From NCBI GenBank assembly GCA_017516785.1, contig JAFXAV010000034.1, forward strand, positions 1 through 52,220: a stretch of 52,220 nucleotides of DNA, given 5' to 3'. The notes under the pieces are model-generated. The model had not been told where the DNA came from, made no database searches, and saw nothing but the letters and a program-made list of their open reading frames with translations. A program made the translations under genes and the position numbers. Within the stretch, counting starts at the first letter, position 1; each line of letters starts with the position of its first letter. The stretch is from Oscillospiraceae bacterium (GTDB lineage: Bacteria; Bacillota_A; Clostridia; Oscillospirales; Oscillospiraceae). Shown one piece after another: positions 35,610 to 43,708 of this stretch.

Positions 35610-37529
35610 TTGAACAACCGTAGATTCCCTTCTGTGGTCATCTACCTGATCCTGCTTGCCCTGATGTTCAGTCTGTTTTCCGGCATCTTTGGCAGCAACA
35701 GCAACACTGTCCCCTATTCCAAGGTGGTGGAGCTGTTCCGGCAGGAGCAGGTGCGTTCCTTCGTGGTTCAGGGAGACCGCATCTCCATGAATCTGTATAC
35801 CCCCCTGAACGGCGAGACCACAGTTTCCACCACTCTGGCGGATCCCGATGATTTCCGCAATGATATGAGCGCACTCTTCGAAGCGCAGCAGGAAAGTGGC
35901 ATCCTGCAAAGCTATGACTTCATTGCAGAAGAGAAAGCAACCGCCTATGATCTGATCCTGCCCCTGCTTGTGGTAGGAGTGATTTTGCTGTTCCTCTGGG
36001 CCATTCTGATGGGCCGTATGAGCAGCGGCAACCCCATGCAGAACTTCGGCAAGGCCCGGACTGTTCTGGGTATTCCCGACGGCAAGAAGGTCACCTTTGA
36101 CGATGTGGCCGGCGCTGACGAAGAAAAAGCCGAGCTGCAGGAAGTGGTGGATTTCCTGAAAAATCCCGCAAAATTCACCGAAATCGGCGCCCGGATTCCC
36201 CACGGCATGCTGCTGGTGGGCCCTCCCGGTACCGGTAAGACCCTGCTGGCCCGTGCAGTTGCCGGCGAGGCAGATGTTCAGTTCCTGTCCATTTCCGGTT
36301 CTGACTTCGTTGAGATGTACGTTGGTGTCGGCGCAAGCCGTGTCCGTGACCTCTTCGACCAGGCCAAGAAGATTGCTCCTGCCATCATCTTCATTGACGA
36401 AATCGATGCTGTGGGCCGCAAGCGCGGCTCCGGTCTTGGCGGCGGTCACGATGAAAAGGAACAGACTCTGAACCAGCTGCTGGTGGAGATGGACGGCTTC
36501 AGTAAGAATGAAGGCGTTATCGTCATGGCAGCCACCAACCGCCCCGACATTCTGGATCCCGCCCTGCTGCGTCCCGGCCGTTTTGACCGTCAGATCCACG
36601 TAGGCCGTCCCGATGTGAAGGGCCGCGAAGACATTCTGAAGGTTCACGCCCGGAACAAGAAGCTGGACGATTCCGTGAATCTGAAGACCATCGCCCGGGC
36701 TACCGCCGGCTTCACCGGCGCAGACCTGAGCAACCTCCTGAATGAGGCCGCCATCATGGCAGCCCGGAATGACCGCCCCGTGCTGAGCATGGACGATCTG
36801 AATGAGGCAATGATGAAGATCATGGCAGGGCCTGCCAAGCGCAGCCGTGTCCAGCAGCGCCGGGACCTGAAGTGCACCGCCATCCACGAGGCCGGTCACG
36901 CCGTTGCCATGTACAATCTGCCCACCCATGACCAGGTGCGGCACATCACCATCATCCCCCGGGGTCAGAGTCTGGGCGCCACCTGGCACCTGCCCAAGGA
37001 TGACTCCTCCAACCTGACCCGCAACGAGATGTACGAACAGATCGTCTCCCTGCTGGGCGGCCGTGTGGCCGAGGCACTGTTCATCGGCGACATCTCCGTG
37101 GGTGCCTCCAACGACATCGACCGTGCAACCAAGCTCGCAAAAGATATGGTAGCCCGCTACGGCATGTGCGAGAAGCTTGGCACCGTCTCCTATCTGGACG
37201 GCGGCGAGGTGTTCATCGGCCGTGACTACCAGCAGACCAAGAGCTACTCCGAGGCTGTCGCTGCCACCATCGATGAGGAAGTGAAGCTTCTCATCGACAA
37301 GGCCTACGCCCACTGCAAACAGATTCTGGAGGATAACTCCGAAAAGCTCCAGGAAGTTGTAGACTACCTGCTGGCCAACGAATCCATGTCCGGCGAGCAG
37401 TTCGAAGCCTGCATGGAGGGCCGTGAAATCGAGGAATGCTCCTCCACTTCTCTCTTCGACGGCTACGAAGAACCTGTGGAAGAACCCGCAGAGGAAACCG
37501 AAACTATCGAAGAAGAGACTAAAGAATAA
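35610..37529 (+). CDS. ftsH: ATP-dependent zinc metalloprotease FtsH
   Basis: A 639-residue membrane AAA+ protease for damaged membrane and regulatory proteins. Two transmembrane helices (about 8-25 and 110-130) flank an extracytoplasmic domain. Walker A GPPGTGKT is at about 204-211, Walker [10 protein letters not shown] follows, then the SRH region and the zinc site HEAGH at about 425. Start is TTG at 35610, 10 bases after AAGGAG; the next Met (residue 19) would remove the first helix, so TTG is preferred. The tail is strongly acidic ([20 protein letters not shown]). Confidence 0.96.
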   Translation: MNNRRFPSVVIYLILLALMFSLFSGIFGSNSNTVPYSKVVELFRQEQVRSFVVQGDRISMNLYTPLNGETTVSTTLADPDDFRNDMSALFEAQQESGILQSYDFIAEEKATAYDLILPLLVVGVILLFLWAILMGRMSSGNPMQNFGKARTVLGIPDGKKVTFDDVAGADEEKAELQEVVDFLKNPAKFTEIGARIPHGMLLVGPPGTGKTLLARAVAGEADVQFLSISGSDFVEMYVGVGASRVRDLFDQAKKIAPAIIFIDEIDAVGRKRGSGLGGGHDEKEQTLNQLLVEMDGFSKNEGVIVMAATNRPDILDPALLRPGRFDRQIHVGRPDVKGREDILKVHARNKKLDDSVNLKTIARATAGFTGADLSNLLNEAAIMAARNDRPVLSMDDLNEAMMKIMAGPAKRSRVQQRRDLKCTAIHEAGHAVAMYNLPTHDQVRHITIIPRGQSLGATWHLPKDDSSNLTRNEMYEQIVSLLGGRVAEALFIGDISVGASNDIDRATKLAKDMVARYGMCEKLGTVSYLDGGEVFIGRDYQQTKSYSEAVAATIDEEVKLLIDKAYAHCKQILEDNSEKLQEVVDYLLANESMSGEQFEACMEGREIEECSSTSLFDGYEEPVEEPAEETETIEEETKE

Positions 37530-37538
37530 CAAACAGCA

Positions 37539-37568
37539 AAGCCACGGCAACCATTATTGCCGTGGCTT
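37539..37568 (+). terminator. Terminator of the ftsH block
   Basis: AAGCCACGGCAA and TTGCCGTGGCTT pair around CCATTA, 9 bases after the ftsH stop, followed by GCTTTAT. Confidence 0.88.
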
Positions 37569-37595
37569 GCTTTATATTCCCGGCCATGATAAAAT
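37567..37595 (+). promoter_or_regulatory. Promoter of the coiled-coil gene
   Basis: TTGCTT (-35), 17 bases, TAAAAT (-10) with extended TGA. The -35 overlaps the end of the preceding terminator. Confidence 0.6.
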
Positions 37596-37628
37596 GATGG
37601 TGAACCAACCCCGAAAGGAGTGTTTCAT

Positions 37629-38468
37629 ATGCAGGAAGCCATCCGTCTGACCGCCCGGAAGCTGGAGCTTCTGGAGCAGAAAGAAAAGCTCGAAGCGGAA
37701 AATAAGCTTCTCGAAGAGCGAGTCCGTAAACTCAAAATCATCGCACACAATGAGCAGGCAGATGTTGAGAATCTGAATATGCCGGGCATCCGGAGACTGT
37801 TCCTGAGCATAACTGGAAAGAAGCAGGAAAAACTGGAAAAAGAACAGATGGAAGCCCGCCACGCTCAGCAGAACCTGGACGCTGCCGCTGCAAAGCAGGA
37901 TTCGACGCTTCACAGGCTCAGCCAATATGCCGCTGAGCTTGCGGCGTTGGGCAACTGTGAGGAAGAATTGCGGCAATGGCTTTCCCTTCCGGAAGATGCC
38001 CCGCTCCTTTCACTGGAACATTGTTCCACTGACCTGTCCGGGACTCAGAATCTGATTGATGATCTGAAAAAAGCACTGGTAAAGGTATCCCAGCTGGGCG
38101 CTATCCGAAATGGAACTCAGAATCCTATTGCTCTGGCAGGTACAGATGACCAGCTGCGCTCTGCTGAACGAAGTGCCCAGGATATGCTGATTCAGATCAA
38201 ATCCGAACTGAAGAGCTTAGACGCAAACCTTGCAGCTTTTGGCCTGAAGCCGGATTTTGATATGATGTACAACATCACCGATGACTATCTGAAGGAGCTG
38301 TACACCTACGCGTTGATCACAGCCCGTGTGGAAAATGTCATGGTTACTCTTCGTCAAATTGGATTCCAACTTGATGCCATAAAGCCCCAACTTGCGCAGC
38401 TTACCCTGGATCAGCAGAAAAAATATCTGCGGATGCTTCTGGATATCGCCCGCAGTAAATCATCTTAA
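37629..38468 (+). CDS. Coiled-coil protein of unknown function
   Basis: A 279-residue soluble protein, almost wholly alpha-helical. The first 75 residues form a strong heptad pattern (RKLELLEQKEKLEAENKLLE), and more helical segments follow to about 275. No signal peptide, membrane segment or enzyme motif is visible. GAAAGGAG precedes the ATG at 37629. It is a single-gene transcript with its own promoter and terminator. A structural or scaffolding role is possible but not shown. Confidence 0.8.
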   Translation: MQEAIRLTARKLELLEQKEKLEAENKLLEERVRKLKIIAHNEQADVENLNMPGIRRLFLSITGKKQEKLEKEQMEARHAQQNLDAAAAKQDSTLHRLSQYAAELAALGNCEEELRQWLSLPEDAPLLSLEHCSTDLSGTQNLIDDLKKALVKVSQLGAIRNGTQNPIALAGTDDQLRSAERSAQDMLIQIKSELKSLDANLAAFGLKPDFDMMYNITDDYLKELYTYALITARVENVMVTLRQIGFQLDAIKPQLAQLTLDQQKKYLRMLLDIARSKSS

Positions 38469-38472
38469 TACA

Positions 38473-38506
38473 AAAGGGAAAGACACTCGACTGTGTCTTT
38501 CCCTTT
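38473..38506. terminator. Bidirectional terminator
   Basis: AAAGGGAAAGACAC and GTGTCTTTCCCTTT pair around six bases between the convergent coiled-coil and hemolysin III genes. Confidence 0.93.
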
Positions 38507-38512
38507 CTTATT

Positions 38513-39187
38513 TTACAATGCGTACAGCAGCACCGACAGAAACTGCAGGAAGCTGCCCAGCACCACGAAGATATGGAATACAGAATGCATCCATTTGCGC
38601 TTCTTGCCGATGCCATAGAGGATGGAACCGATGGTGTAGGCAATGCCGCCCAGAAGCAGCAGCAGAAATCCCGGCATGGTCAGTACCTCCAGAGTCTGCC
38701 GCCAGAAGGGAATCACCGCCCAGCCCATGCCGATGTAGCAGACCATAGAAAAGACATTGTACTTTTTCAGGTCGATGGCCGTCAGAGTCACAGCCAGAGC
38801 TGTCATAGCCCACTCAAATACAAACAGGCCCCAGCCAAGTTCCGGATACACAGGACGGAGTGCAGAAAGCACGATGACCGTGTAGCTGCCGGAAATCAGC
38901 AGATAGATGGTACAGTGGTCGATGACCTGCATCACCTTCTTAGCCGTGCAGGGATGCATGCCGTGGTAGACACTGGACATGGTGTAAAGTGTGATCAGGG
39001 ACAGACCGTAAATGATGGAGGTCACCAGGCCGTAGCCGTTGGAATTGACCACAGATTTCACAACACACATAATCAGAGCCACAGCGCCCAGAGCGCCACC
39101 GACGATGTGGGTGGTCATATTCATGATTTCTTCGCCTTTGCTGTAATTGGGAAGCTGCCGATCAGCCAGCTTGATTCGTTTTTTCAT
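38513..39187 (-). CDS. Hemolysin III family (PAQR-like) membrane protein
   Basis: A 224-residue protein with seven hydrophobic segments. Family motifs are EEIMNMTTHIVGG (helix 1), SSVYHGMHP, DHCTIYLLISGSYT and the C-terminal HSVFHIFVVLGS, whose His residues with the early Ser/His/Asp group form the presumed zinc site. The start at 39187 follows AAAGGCGG; an earlier in-frame codon at 39274 has no site. The haemolysin name comes from B. cereus; most homologues have no toxin role, and membrane-lipid homeostasis is more likely. Confidence 0.92.
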   Translation of the reverse strand: MKKRIKLADRQLPNYSKGEEIMNMTTHIVGGALGAVALIMCVVKSVVNSNGYGLVTSIIYGLSLITLYTMSSVYHGMHPCTAKKVMQVIDHCTIYLLISGSYTVIVLSALRPVYPELGWGLFVFEWAMTALAVTLTAIDLKKYNVFSMVCYIGMGWAVIPFWRQTLEVLTMPGFLLLLLGGIAYTIGSILYGIGKKRKWMHSVFHIFVVLGSFLQFLSVLLYAL

Positions 39188-39217
39188 GGGGTTCCGCCTT
39201 TCGTTTTGCATGGGTTC

Positions 39218-39226
39218 ATTATAGCA
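39218..39226 (-). promoter_or_regulatory. Extended -10 of the hemolysin III gene
   Basis: Minus-strand TGCTATAAT is an extended -10 with no convincing -35, about 30 bases before the ATG. Confidence 0.5.
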
Positions 39227-39245
39227 CCCATTTCCTGAAATGGCG

Positions 39246-39292
39246 GAAACCGGTGCCACTCTCTCCCTCAACACCTTTGAGAGGCCGGTTTC
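39246..39292. repeat. Long inverted repeat in the hemolysin III-lysA gap
   Basis: GAAACCGG pairs with CCGGTTTC, and inside it CTCTC pairs with GAGAG, leaving a loop of about 13 bases. No T-run follows, so it is not a typical terminator. It lies upstream of both divergent promoters. A CGGTAGAG pair (39295 and 39319) follows. The gap 39188-39629 otherwise holds the promoters, the riboswitch and its terminator. Confidence 0.55.
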
Positions 39293-39336
39293 TACGGTAG
39301 AGACCCAATTCTACCCCCGGTAGAGTCCGAAAACAG

Positions 39337-39365
39337 TTGACAAATGACCGCCGTTGGCGTACAAT
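39337..39365 (+). promoter_or_regulatory. Promoter of the lysine riboswitch-lysA transcript
   Basis: Consensus TTGACA (-35), 17 bases, TACAAT (-10). Transcription should start near 39372, just before the riboswitch. Confidence 0.85.
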
Positions 39366-39378
39366 AGAAGCCGAACCA

Positions 39379-39553
39379 CGGCTGAGGTCGCGAAAGTCAT
39401 CAGTATTCCCCGGTTCTGGCAATTGCCGGGTTTGGATGTTTCCAGAGGAAAGGGACTTTCGCCGAAGATTGTTTCCGGTGCCGAACGGAGCAGTCTGGGC
39501 CTGCGCAGAACATGCGCAGGACTGTCATTGCGCTGACGCAATGGAGTGCAGAC
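39379..39553 (+). promoter_or_regulatory. Lysine riboswitch (L box) aptamer
   Basis: The conserved blocks of the lysC-type L box appear in order: GCTGAGGTCGCGAAAGTCAT with CAGTAT (39381-39406), GGAAAGG...CGCCGAAG (39447-39467), CTGGGCCTGCGC with GCGCAGGACTGTCA (39495-39526), and TGGAGTGCAGAC (39542-39553), which closes P1 with CGGCTG. The hairpins between blocks are well formed (CTGCGC/GCGCAG; ATTGCG/CGCAAT). It sits directly upstream of lysA and before a terminator whose 5' arm can also pair upstream. Lysine should lower lysA expression. Confidence 0.93.
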
Positions 39554-39577
39554 CTGGGATACACAGTCATTTTGTGT

Positions 39578-39609
39578 CCCTATGTCTCAAGACATGGGGC
39601 TTTACTTTT
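39578..39609 (+). terminator. Riboswitch-controlled terminator before lysA
   Basis: CCCTATGTC and GACATGGGG form a 9-base-pair stem around TCAA, followed by CTTTACTTTT. The CCC of its 5' arm can instead pair, with TGTGT, to GGGATACACA at 39556-39565, giving a competing hairpin as expected for an expression platform. Confidence 0.8.
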
Positions 39610-39629
39610 GATACAGAGAGGATAAGATT

Positions 39630-40898
39630 ATGAAGAAAACCCCTTTCATCACCCTCCAGAAGGCTCAGGAGATCGCCACTCAGATCCCTACCCCCTTTCA
39701 CATCTATGACGAAGCCGGTATCCGCCAGCGGGCTCGGGACCTGAACGCCGCTTTCTCCTGGAATCCCGGCTTCCGGGAATACTTCGCCGTAAAGGCAACC
39801 CCCAATCCCTTCATTCTGCAGATCCTGCAGGAGGAAGGCTGCGGCTGCGACTGCTCCAGCTACACCGAGCTGCTGATGGCAGAAGCCGTCGGCGCCACCG
39901 GCAATCAGATCATGTTCTCCTCCAATGTCACCCCCGAAGAGGATATGCGCAAAGCCTGGGAGCTGGGCGCTTACATCAATCTGGACGATGCCACCCATGT
40001 GGACTTCCTGGAGCAGGTCACCGGCGGTAATCTCCCCGAGACCATCTGCCTGCGCTACAATCCCGGCGGATCCTTCTCCCTGGGCAACACCATCATGGAC
40101 ATGCCCCGGGATGCCAAGTACGGCATGACCGAAGACCAGATGGCCGGCGCCATCAACCGGCTGCAGAAGCTGGGTGTCAAGCATTTCGGCATCCACGCCT
40201 TCCTGGCTTCCAACACCACCACCAATGAATACTATCCCGAGCTGGCTTCCCAGCTGTTCCGTCTGGCAGTCCGGCTGCGCAATGCCACCGGCTGCCATAT
40301 CTCCTTCGTCAACCTCTCCGGCGGTGTCGGCGTGGACTACCGCCCCGAGCAGCCCTGCTGCAACATCGCCATGATTGGCGACGGCGTCCGCCGGAAGTAC
40401 GAGCAGATTCTGGTTCCCGAGGGCATGGACGATATCTCCATCTTCACCGAGCTGGGCCGTTTCATGCTGGCTCCCTTCGGCCATCTGGTTTCCACCGTAC
40501 TGCACCAGAAGCACATCTACAGAGAGTACGTGGGTCTGGATGCCTGCGCTGCCAACCTGATGCGTCCTGCCATGTACGGCTCTTACCACCACATCACCGT
40601 TCTGGGTAAGGAAGATGCCATTCTGGATCACGTCTACGACGTCACCGGCGGTCTGTGTGAAAACAACGACAAGTTTGCCATCGAACGCAGCCTCCCCGCC
40701 ATCGACATCGGCGACATCGTGGCCATCCACGATACCGGCGCCCACGGCTACTCTATGGGCTACAACTATAACGGCAAGCTCCGCTCCGCTGAAGTTCTGC
40801 TGAAGCCTGACGGCTCCTTCCAGCTCATCCGCCGCGCCGAGACCCCCGCCGACTATTTTGCCACCTTCGACTGCTTCGATTTCAGCTTCCGCAGCTGA
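39630..40898 (+). CDS. lysA: Diaminopimelate decarboxylase
   Basis: A 422-residue PLP enzyme of the alanine-racemase-like fold that makes L-lysine from meso-diaminopimelate. The PLP lysine is K55 in EYFAVKATPN. Other motifs: GCGCDCSSYTEL, SGGVGVDYRPE, ELGRFMLAPFGHLV and HDTGAHGYSMGYNYN near the C-terminus. The lysine riboswitch in front agrees with this reaction and disfavors an arginine or ornithine decarboxylase. AGAGG lies before the ATG. It is monocistronic as far as I can see. Confidence 0.93.
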   Translation: MKKTPFITLQKAQEIATQIPTPFHIYDEAGIRQRARDLNAAFSWNPGFREYFAVKATPNPFILQILQEEGCGCDCSSYTELLMAEAVGATGNQIMFSSNVTPEEDMRKAWELGAYINLDDATHVDFLEQVTGGNLPETICLRYNPGGSFSLGNTIMDMPRDAKYGMTEDQMAGAINRLQKLGVKHFGIHAFLASNTTTNEYYPELASQLFRLAVRLRNATGCHISFVNLSGGVGVDYRPEQPCCNIAMIGDGVRRKYEQILVPEGMDDISIFTELGRFMLAPFGHLVSTVLHQKHIYREYVGLDACAANLMRPAMYGSYHHITVLGKEDAILDHVYDVTGGLCENNDKFAIERSLPAIDIGDIVAIHDTGAHGYSMGYNYNGKLRSAEVLLKPDGSFQLIRRAETPADYFATFDCFDFSFRS

Positions 40899-40987
40899 TT
40901 GTATATTCCGCACAAAATATCCCATTGTTTTTTGGCATCCAAATAGCGAAATTAACTAGAATTTTTCATACTTTCTCCGGCTGAATG

Positions 40988-41028
40988 TGATATAATATGG
41001 ATGACGGTATGGTAGACCTCACACCGTC
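40988..41028 (+). promoter_or_regulatory. Extended -10 promoter and 5' stem of the CBS gene
   Basis: TGATATAAT (40988-40996) is an extended -10 with a poor -35. The transcript would start within GACGGT (41003), which pairs with ACCGTC (41023-41028), so the mRNA begins with a hairpin immediately before AGAAGGAG. Confidence 0.55.
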
Positions 41029-41041
41029 AGAAGGAGATCCT

Positions 41042-41455
41042 ATGAATAATATCTTGTTTTTCTTGACACCAAAAGCACTTTGTGCGTTTCTTTATGACGA
41101 TTCCACCATCCGGCAGGCCATTGAAAAGATGGAAGCCGCAGGTTATTCCTCCATCCCCCTGCTGAACAAAAAAGGCGAATACAGGGGCACCCTCACAGAA
41201 GGGGACCTTCTCTGGGCCCTGAAGAACATCTGCTATATGGATATGCGGCAGGCTGAGGCCCACCGCATTGGCGAGATTTCCCGCCGCCGGGACAACATCC
41301 CCGTCCGGGTCACCACTTCTATGCATGACCTGGTGGAGCGGGCCAGTACCCAGAATTTCGTACCCGTGGTAGACGATAAGGACACCTTTATCGGCATTGT
41401 CACCCGACGGTCCATCATTCGCTACTGCCAGCAGAAGCTCTTCTCTGAAGACTGA
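41042..41455 (+). CDS. CBS-domain pair protein
   Basis: A 137-residue cytoplasmic protein made of two CBS motifs (about 10-65: STIRQAIEKMEAAGYSSIPL and GTLTEGDLLWAL; about 78-135: TSMHDLVERAS, FVPVVDDKDTFIGIVTRRSI). Such stand-alone pairs bind adenosine nucleotides such as AMP, ATP or c-di-AMP and act on partners. The partner is unknown. The ATG at 41042 follows AGAAGGAG. A terminator ends the transcript. Confidence 0.9.
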   Translation: MNNILFFLTPKALCAFLYDDSTIRQAIEKMEAAGYSSIPLLNKKGEYRGTLTEGDLLWALKNICYMDMRQAEAHRIGEISRRRDNIPVRVTTSMHDLVERASTQNFVPVVDDKDTFIGIVTRRSIIRYCQQKLFSED

Positions 41456-41470
41456 AATTACATACAAAAT

Positions 41471-41502
41471 GGAGCGTACCAGCCTGGTATGCTCCGTTTT
41501 TT
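41471..41502 (+). terminator. Terminator of the CBS gene
   Basis: GGAGCGTACCA and TGGTATGCTCC pair (one wobble) around a three-base loop and are followed by GTTTTTT. Confidence 0.9.
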
Positions 41503-41544
41503 GCCCTCAAATGGAATACATCACCCTATTTTCGCACAATTCGG

Positions 41545-41573
41545 TTGCAAACCCGGCAAAAATCTGGTATAAT
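41545..41573 (+). promoter_or_regulatory. Promoter of the XRE-membrane protein gene cluster
   Basis: TTGCAA (-35), 17 bases, TATAAT (-10) with extended TGG, 30 bases before the ATG. Confidence 0.8.
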
Positions 41574-41602
41574 GTATCTAAATATTGTTTAGGAGGCGAA
41601 TT

Positions 41603-42271
41603 ATGGACGGCGACAAGCTAAAACAGCAAATCGGCGCTAATATTGCTTCATACCGCAAGCGTGCCACCCTGACCCAAGCGGGTCTGGCTGAAAAAATAAA
41701 TTATTCCGACAAGGCTGTGTCCAAGTGGGAGCGGGGCGAATCCGTGCCGGATGTGATGACCCTGGTGCTGCTGGCTGAACAGTTCGACATCACAGTCAAT
41801 GACCTGCTGGTCGACCCCAATGCCCTGCCCGAAGGCGGCGAGCCCGGTAATCTGGAAAAAGCCATGGCCACCGTTTCCGAGAAGGCCCTGAAGCGCAAGG
41901 CGGACAAGGGCATTATCCAGTGGCTTTCCACCACCCTGGTGTGGTTTGTGGCGCTGCTGATTTTCGTGGTAGTGTCTTCCTTTGATATCCCCTATTCCTG
42001 GCTGGCATTTCTCTACGCTATCCCCGCCAATGCAATCGTGCTGCTGAGCTTGCGCTCTGCCTGGCATGATTTCCGATGGAACCGAGGATTGATTTCCGCC
42101 ATTGTCTGGGGCTGCCTGCTGAGCATCTATGCATCGCTGTGGGTTTGCCTGGGCAGAAGCTTCTGGAAGATCTTCCTGCTGGGTATCCCCGGTCAGTTTG
42201 CCATTTTCCTCTGGTTCCGTCTGTTCCGCAATGTGAAGGAACCTCAGCCTGACGAAGCAGAATCCGAATAA
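41603..42271 (+). CDS. XRE-family HTH regulator with C-terminal membrane helices
   Basis: A 222-residue protein. Residues about 6-60 are an XRE helix-turn-helix (LTQAGLAEKINYSDKAVSKW, then ERGESVPDV). A linker follows (about 70-105), then about four transmembrane segments (about 110-205, WLSTTLVWFVALLIFVVV first). The design is that of a membrane-anchored regulator that could sense envelope state. AGGAGG precedes the ATG at 41603. It opens a run of plus-strand genes with small gaps up to the lipoprotein at 43709, which may be its targets. No inverted-repeat operator is obvious at its promoter. Confidence 0.88.
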   Translation: MDGDKLKQQIGANIASYRKRATLTQAGLAEKINYSDKAVSKWERGESVPDVMTLVLLAEQFDITVNDLLVDPNALPEGGEPGNLEKAMATVSEKALKRKADKGIIQWLSTTLVWFVALLIFVVVSSFDIPYSWLAFLYAIPANAIVLLSLRSAWHDFRWNRGLISAIVWGCLLSIYASLWVCLGRSFWKIFLLGIPGQFAIFLWFRLFRNVKEPQPDEAESE

Positions 42272-42309
42272 CCCCTTACGATATTACCCAACCGGAGACA
42301 GAAAAAACT

Positions 42310-42888
42310 ATGAATTACATCTCAGTGATCCTGATCGCAGCGCTGGTTTTCGGCGTATGCTATCTCTTCGACAAAGGCTTTGACAGGGCATTCCGCAGCA
42401 AGGCCCAGCACAAGTCCGGCCTGGCTGTCCGGCTTCCCAAGCGATACGCCGCTTTCGGCGCCGTCTTTATCATGCTGGGTCTGGCCGCCATCTTCTCCGG
42501 CATGAACAGCAATGGCTGGCTTCTGCTGGTTGGCGGCGCCCTGGTGATGCTGATGGGCATCGGTCTGGTTGTTTACTACGCCACCTTCGGCATCTTCTAT
42601 AATGCGGACAGCTTCATCCTGACCACCTTCGGCAAGAAAAGCACCGAGTACCGCTTCCGGGACATCAAGGGCCAGCAGCTCTACATCGTCCAGGGCGGCA
42701 GTGTGGTGGTTGAGCTGCACATGGTAGACGGCCGGGCTGTCACTCTGCAGAACAATATGGAAGGCACCTATCCCTTCCTGGACGTTGCTTTTGCTGGCTG
42801 GTGCCGCCAGAAGGGTAAAACCGCAGCAGACTGCCCCTTCTATGACCCCGCCCAGCACTGCTGGTTCCCGGCTGTGGAGGAAGACTGA
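42310..42888 (+). CDS. Membrane protein, possible PH-like C-terminal domain
   Basis: A 192-residue protein with an N-terminal helix (about 3-19), two more helices (about 47-65 and 69-90) and a C-terminal soluble domain (about 92-192) with a beta pattern (FILTTFGKKSTEYRFRDIKG, LYIVQGGSVVVELHMVDG) that resembles bacterial PH domains. I am not certain of the family. Its stop overlaps the next ATG (TGATG), so it is coupled to the DUF1643 gene. The ribosome-binding site (GGAG, far from the ATG) is weak. Confidence 0.75.
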   Translation: MNYISVILIAALVFGVCYLFDKGFDRAFRSKAQHKSGLAVRLPKRYAAFGAVFIMLGLAAIFSGMNSNGWLLLVGGALVMLMGIGLVVYYATFGIFYNADSFILTTFGKKSTEYRFRDIKGQQLYIVQGGSVVVELHMVDGRAVTLQNNMEGTYPFLDVAFAGWCRQKGKTAADCPFYDPAQHCWFPAVEED

Positions 42889-43502
42889 TGGCACATATCC
42901 CCAAGGGTGCCACTGCGGAGCTGGAGCTTCTAACCTTTCAGGATGCTCTGGCTGCCGCCAACACCCCCTCCCCTGACTACGATATCCAAAAGTGGCTCTA
43001 CGCCCCGAATTTTTACTCTGAGTACCGATATATTCTGGGCACCCGGGGCAAAAGACCCCTGATCTGCATCGGCATCAACCCCTCCACCGCAGAACCTGAC
43101 AATCTGGACAACACCCTCAAATCCGTGGAACGGATCGCTCTGGGCAACGGCTTTGACAGCTTCATCATGTTCAACGTCTATGCCCAGCGGGCCACCAATC
43201 CCGATGCCATGGAGAAGACTTACAATCCCCTGCTCCATCAGGAGAATCTGGAGGCCTTCCGGTATGTGCTGTCCATTTCCGATAAGCCTGCCATCTGGGC
43301 CGCCTGGGGCGCCATCATTGAAAAGCGCAAGTACCTGCCCGGCTGTGTCCGGGATATGGTAGCTGTAGGCGAAGAGTACGGCGCTACCTGGCACTGTGCC
43401 GGTGCCATCACCAAAAAGGGGCACCCCCATCACCCGCTGTACCTGCGTAAAGATGAAAAACTGAAGCCCTTTGAGATTTCAGCATATCTCGACACGCTCT
43501 AG
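42888..43502 (+). CDS. DUF1643 family protein
   Basis: A 204-residue soluble protein. The diagnostic stretch is ICIGINPSTAEPDNLDNTLK (about residues 60-79), followed by FIMFNVYAQRATNP and AIWAAWGAII, matching DUF1643, a family of unknown function found in bacteria and phages. A C-terminal KKGHPHHPLYL is also conserved-looking. It is coupled to the preceding membrane protein through a TGATG overlap. No activity should be assigned. Confidence 0.85.
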   Translation: MAHIPKGATAELELLTFQDALAAANTPSPDYDIQKWLYAPNFYSEYRYILGTRGKRPLICIGINPSTAEPDNLDNTLKSVERIALGNGFDSFIMFNVYAQRATNPDAMEKTYNPLLHQENLEAFRYVLSISDKPAIWAAWGAIIEKRKYLPGCVRDMVAVGEEYGATWHCAGAITKKGHPHHPLYLRKDEKLKPFEISAYLDTL

Positions 43503-43529
43503 ACGTATACTATATTTGGAGGACAGATT

Positions 43530-43706
43530 ATGAGCCCCAATGAATGCGAAACCTGCTGGTATTATGACTATGATGAAGAATACGATGAGTATTTCTGCAT
43601 GATGGATCTGGACGAGGACGAAGTATACCGCTTTTTCACCACACCTCAGTCCCGATGCCCCTATTACCGGCAGGGCGATGATTATACCCTTGCAAGGAGA
43701 CAGTAA
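43530..43706 (+). CDS. DUF6472-like small Cys-containing protein
   Basis: A 58-residue acidic protein starting at ATG 43530, 6 bases after GGAGGA. Cysteines at 6, 9, 23 and 43 (CETC, YFCMMDLDED, SRCPYY) and runs of Tyr/Asp/Glu match the short Clostridia family DUF6472. The Cys spacing suggests metal or redox binding. It lies 2 bases before the lipoprotein ATG, so it is clearly in that transcript. Function is unknown. Confidence 0.85.
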   Translation: MSPNECETCWYYDYDEEYDEYFCMMDLDEDEVYRFFTTPQSRCPYYRQGDDYTLARRQ

Positions 43707-43708
43707 CC

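Noticed and set aside
38513..39187. A toxin role for the hemolysin III homologue
   Set aside because: The family name is historical. The PAQR-like zinc motifs and solitary context do not support a cytolysin.
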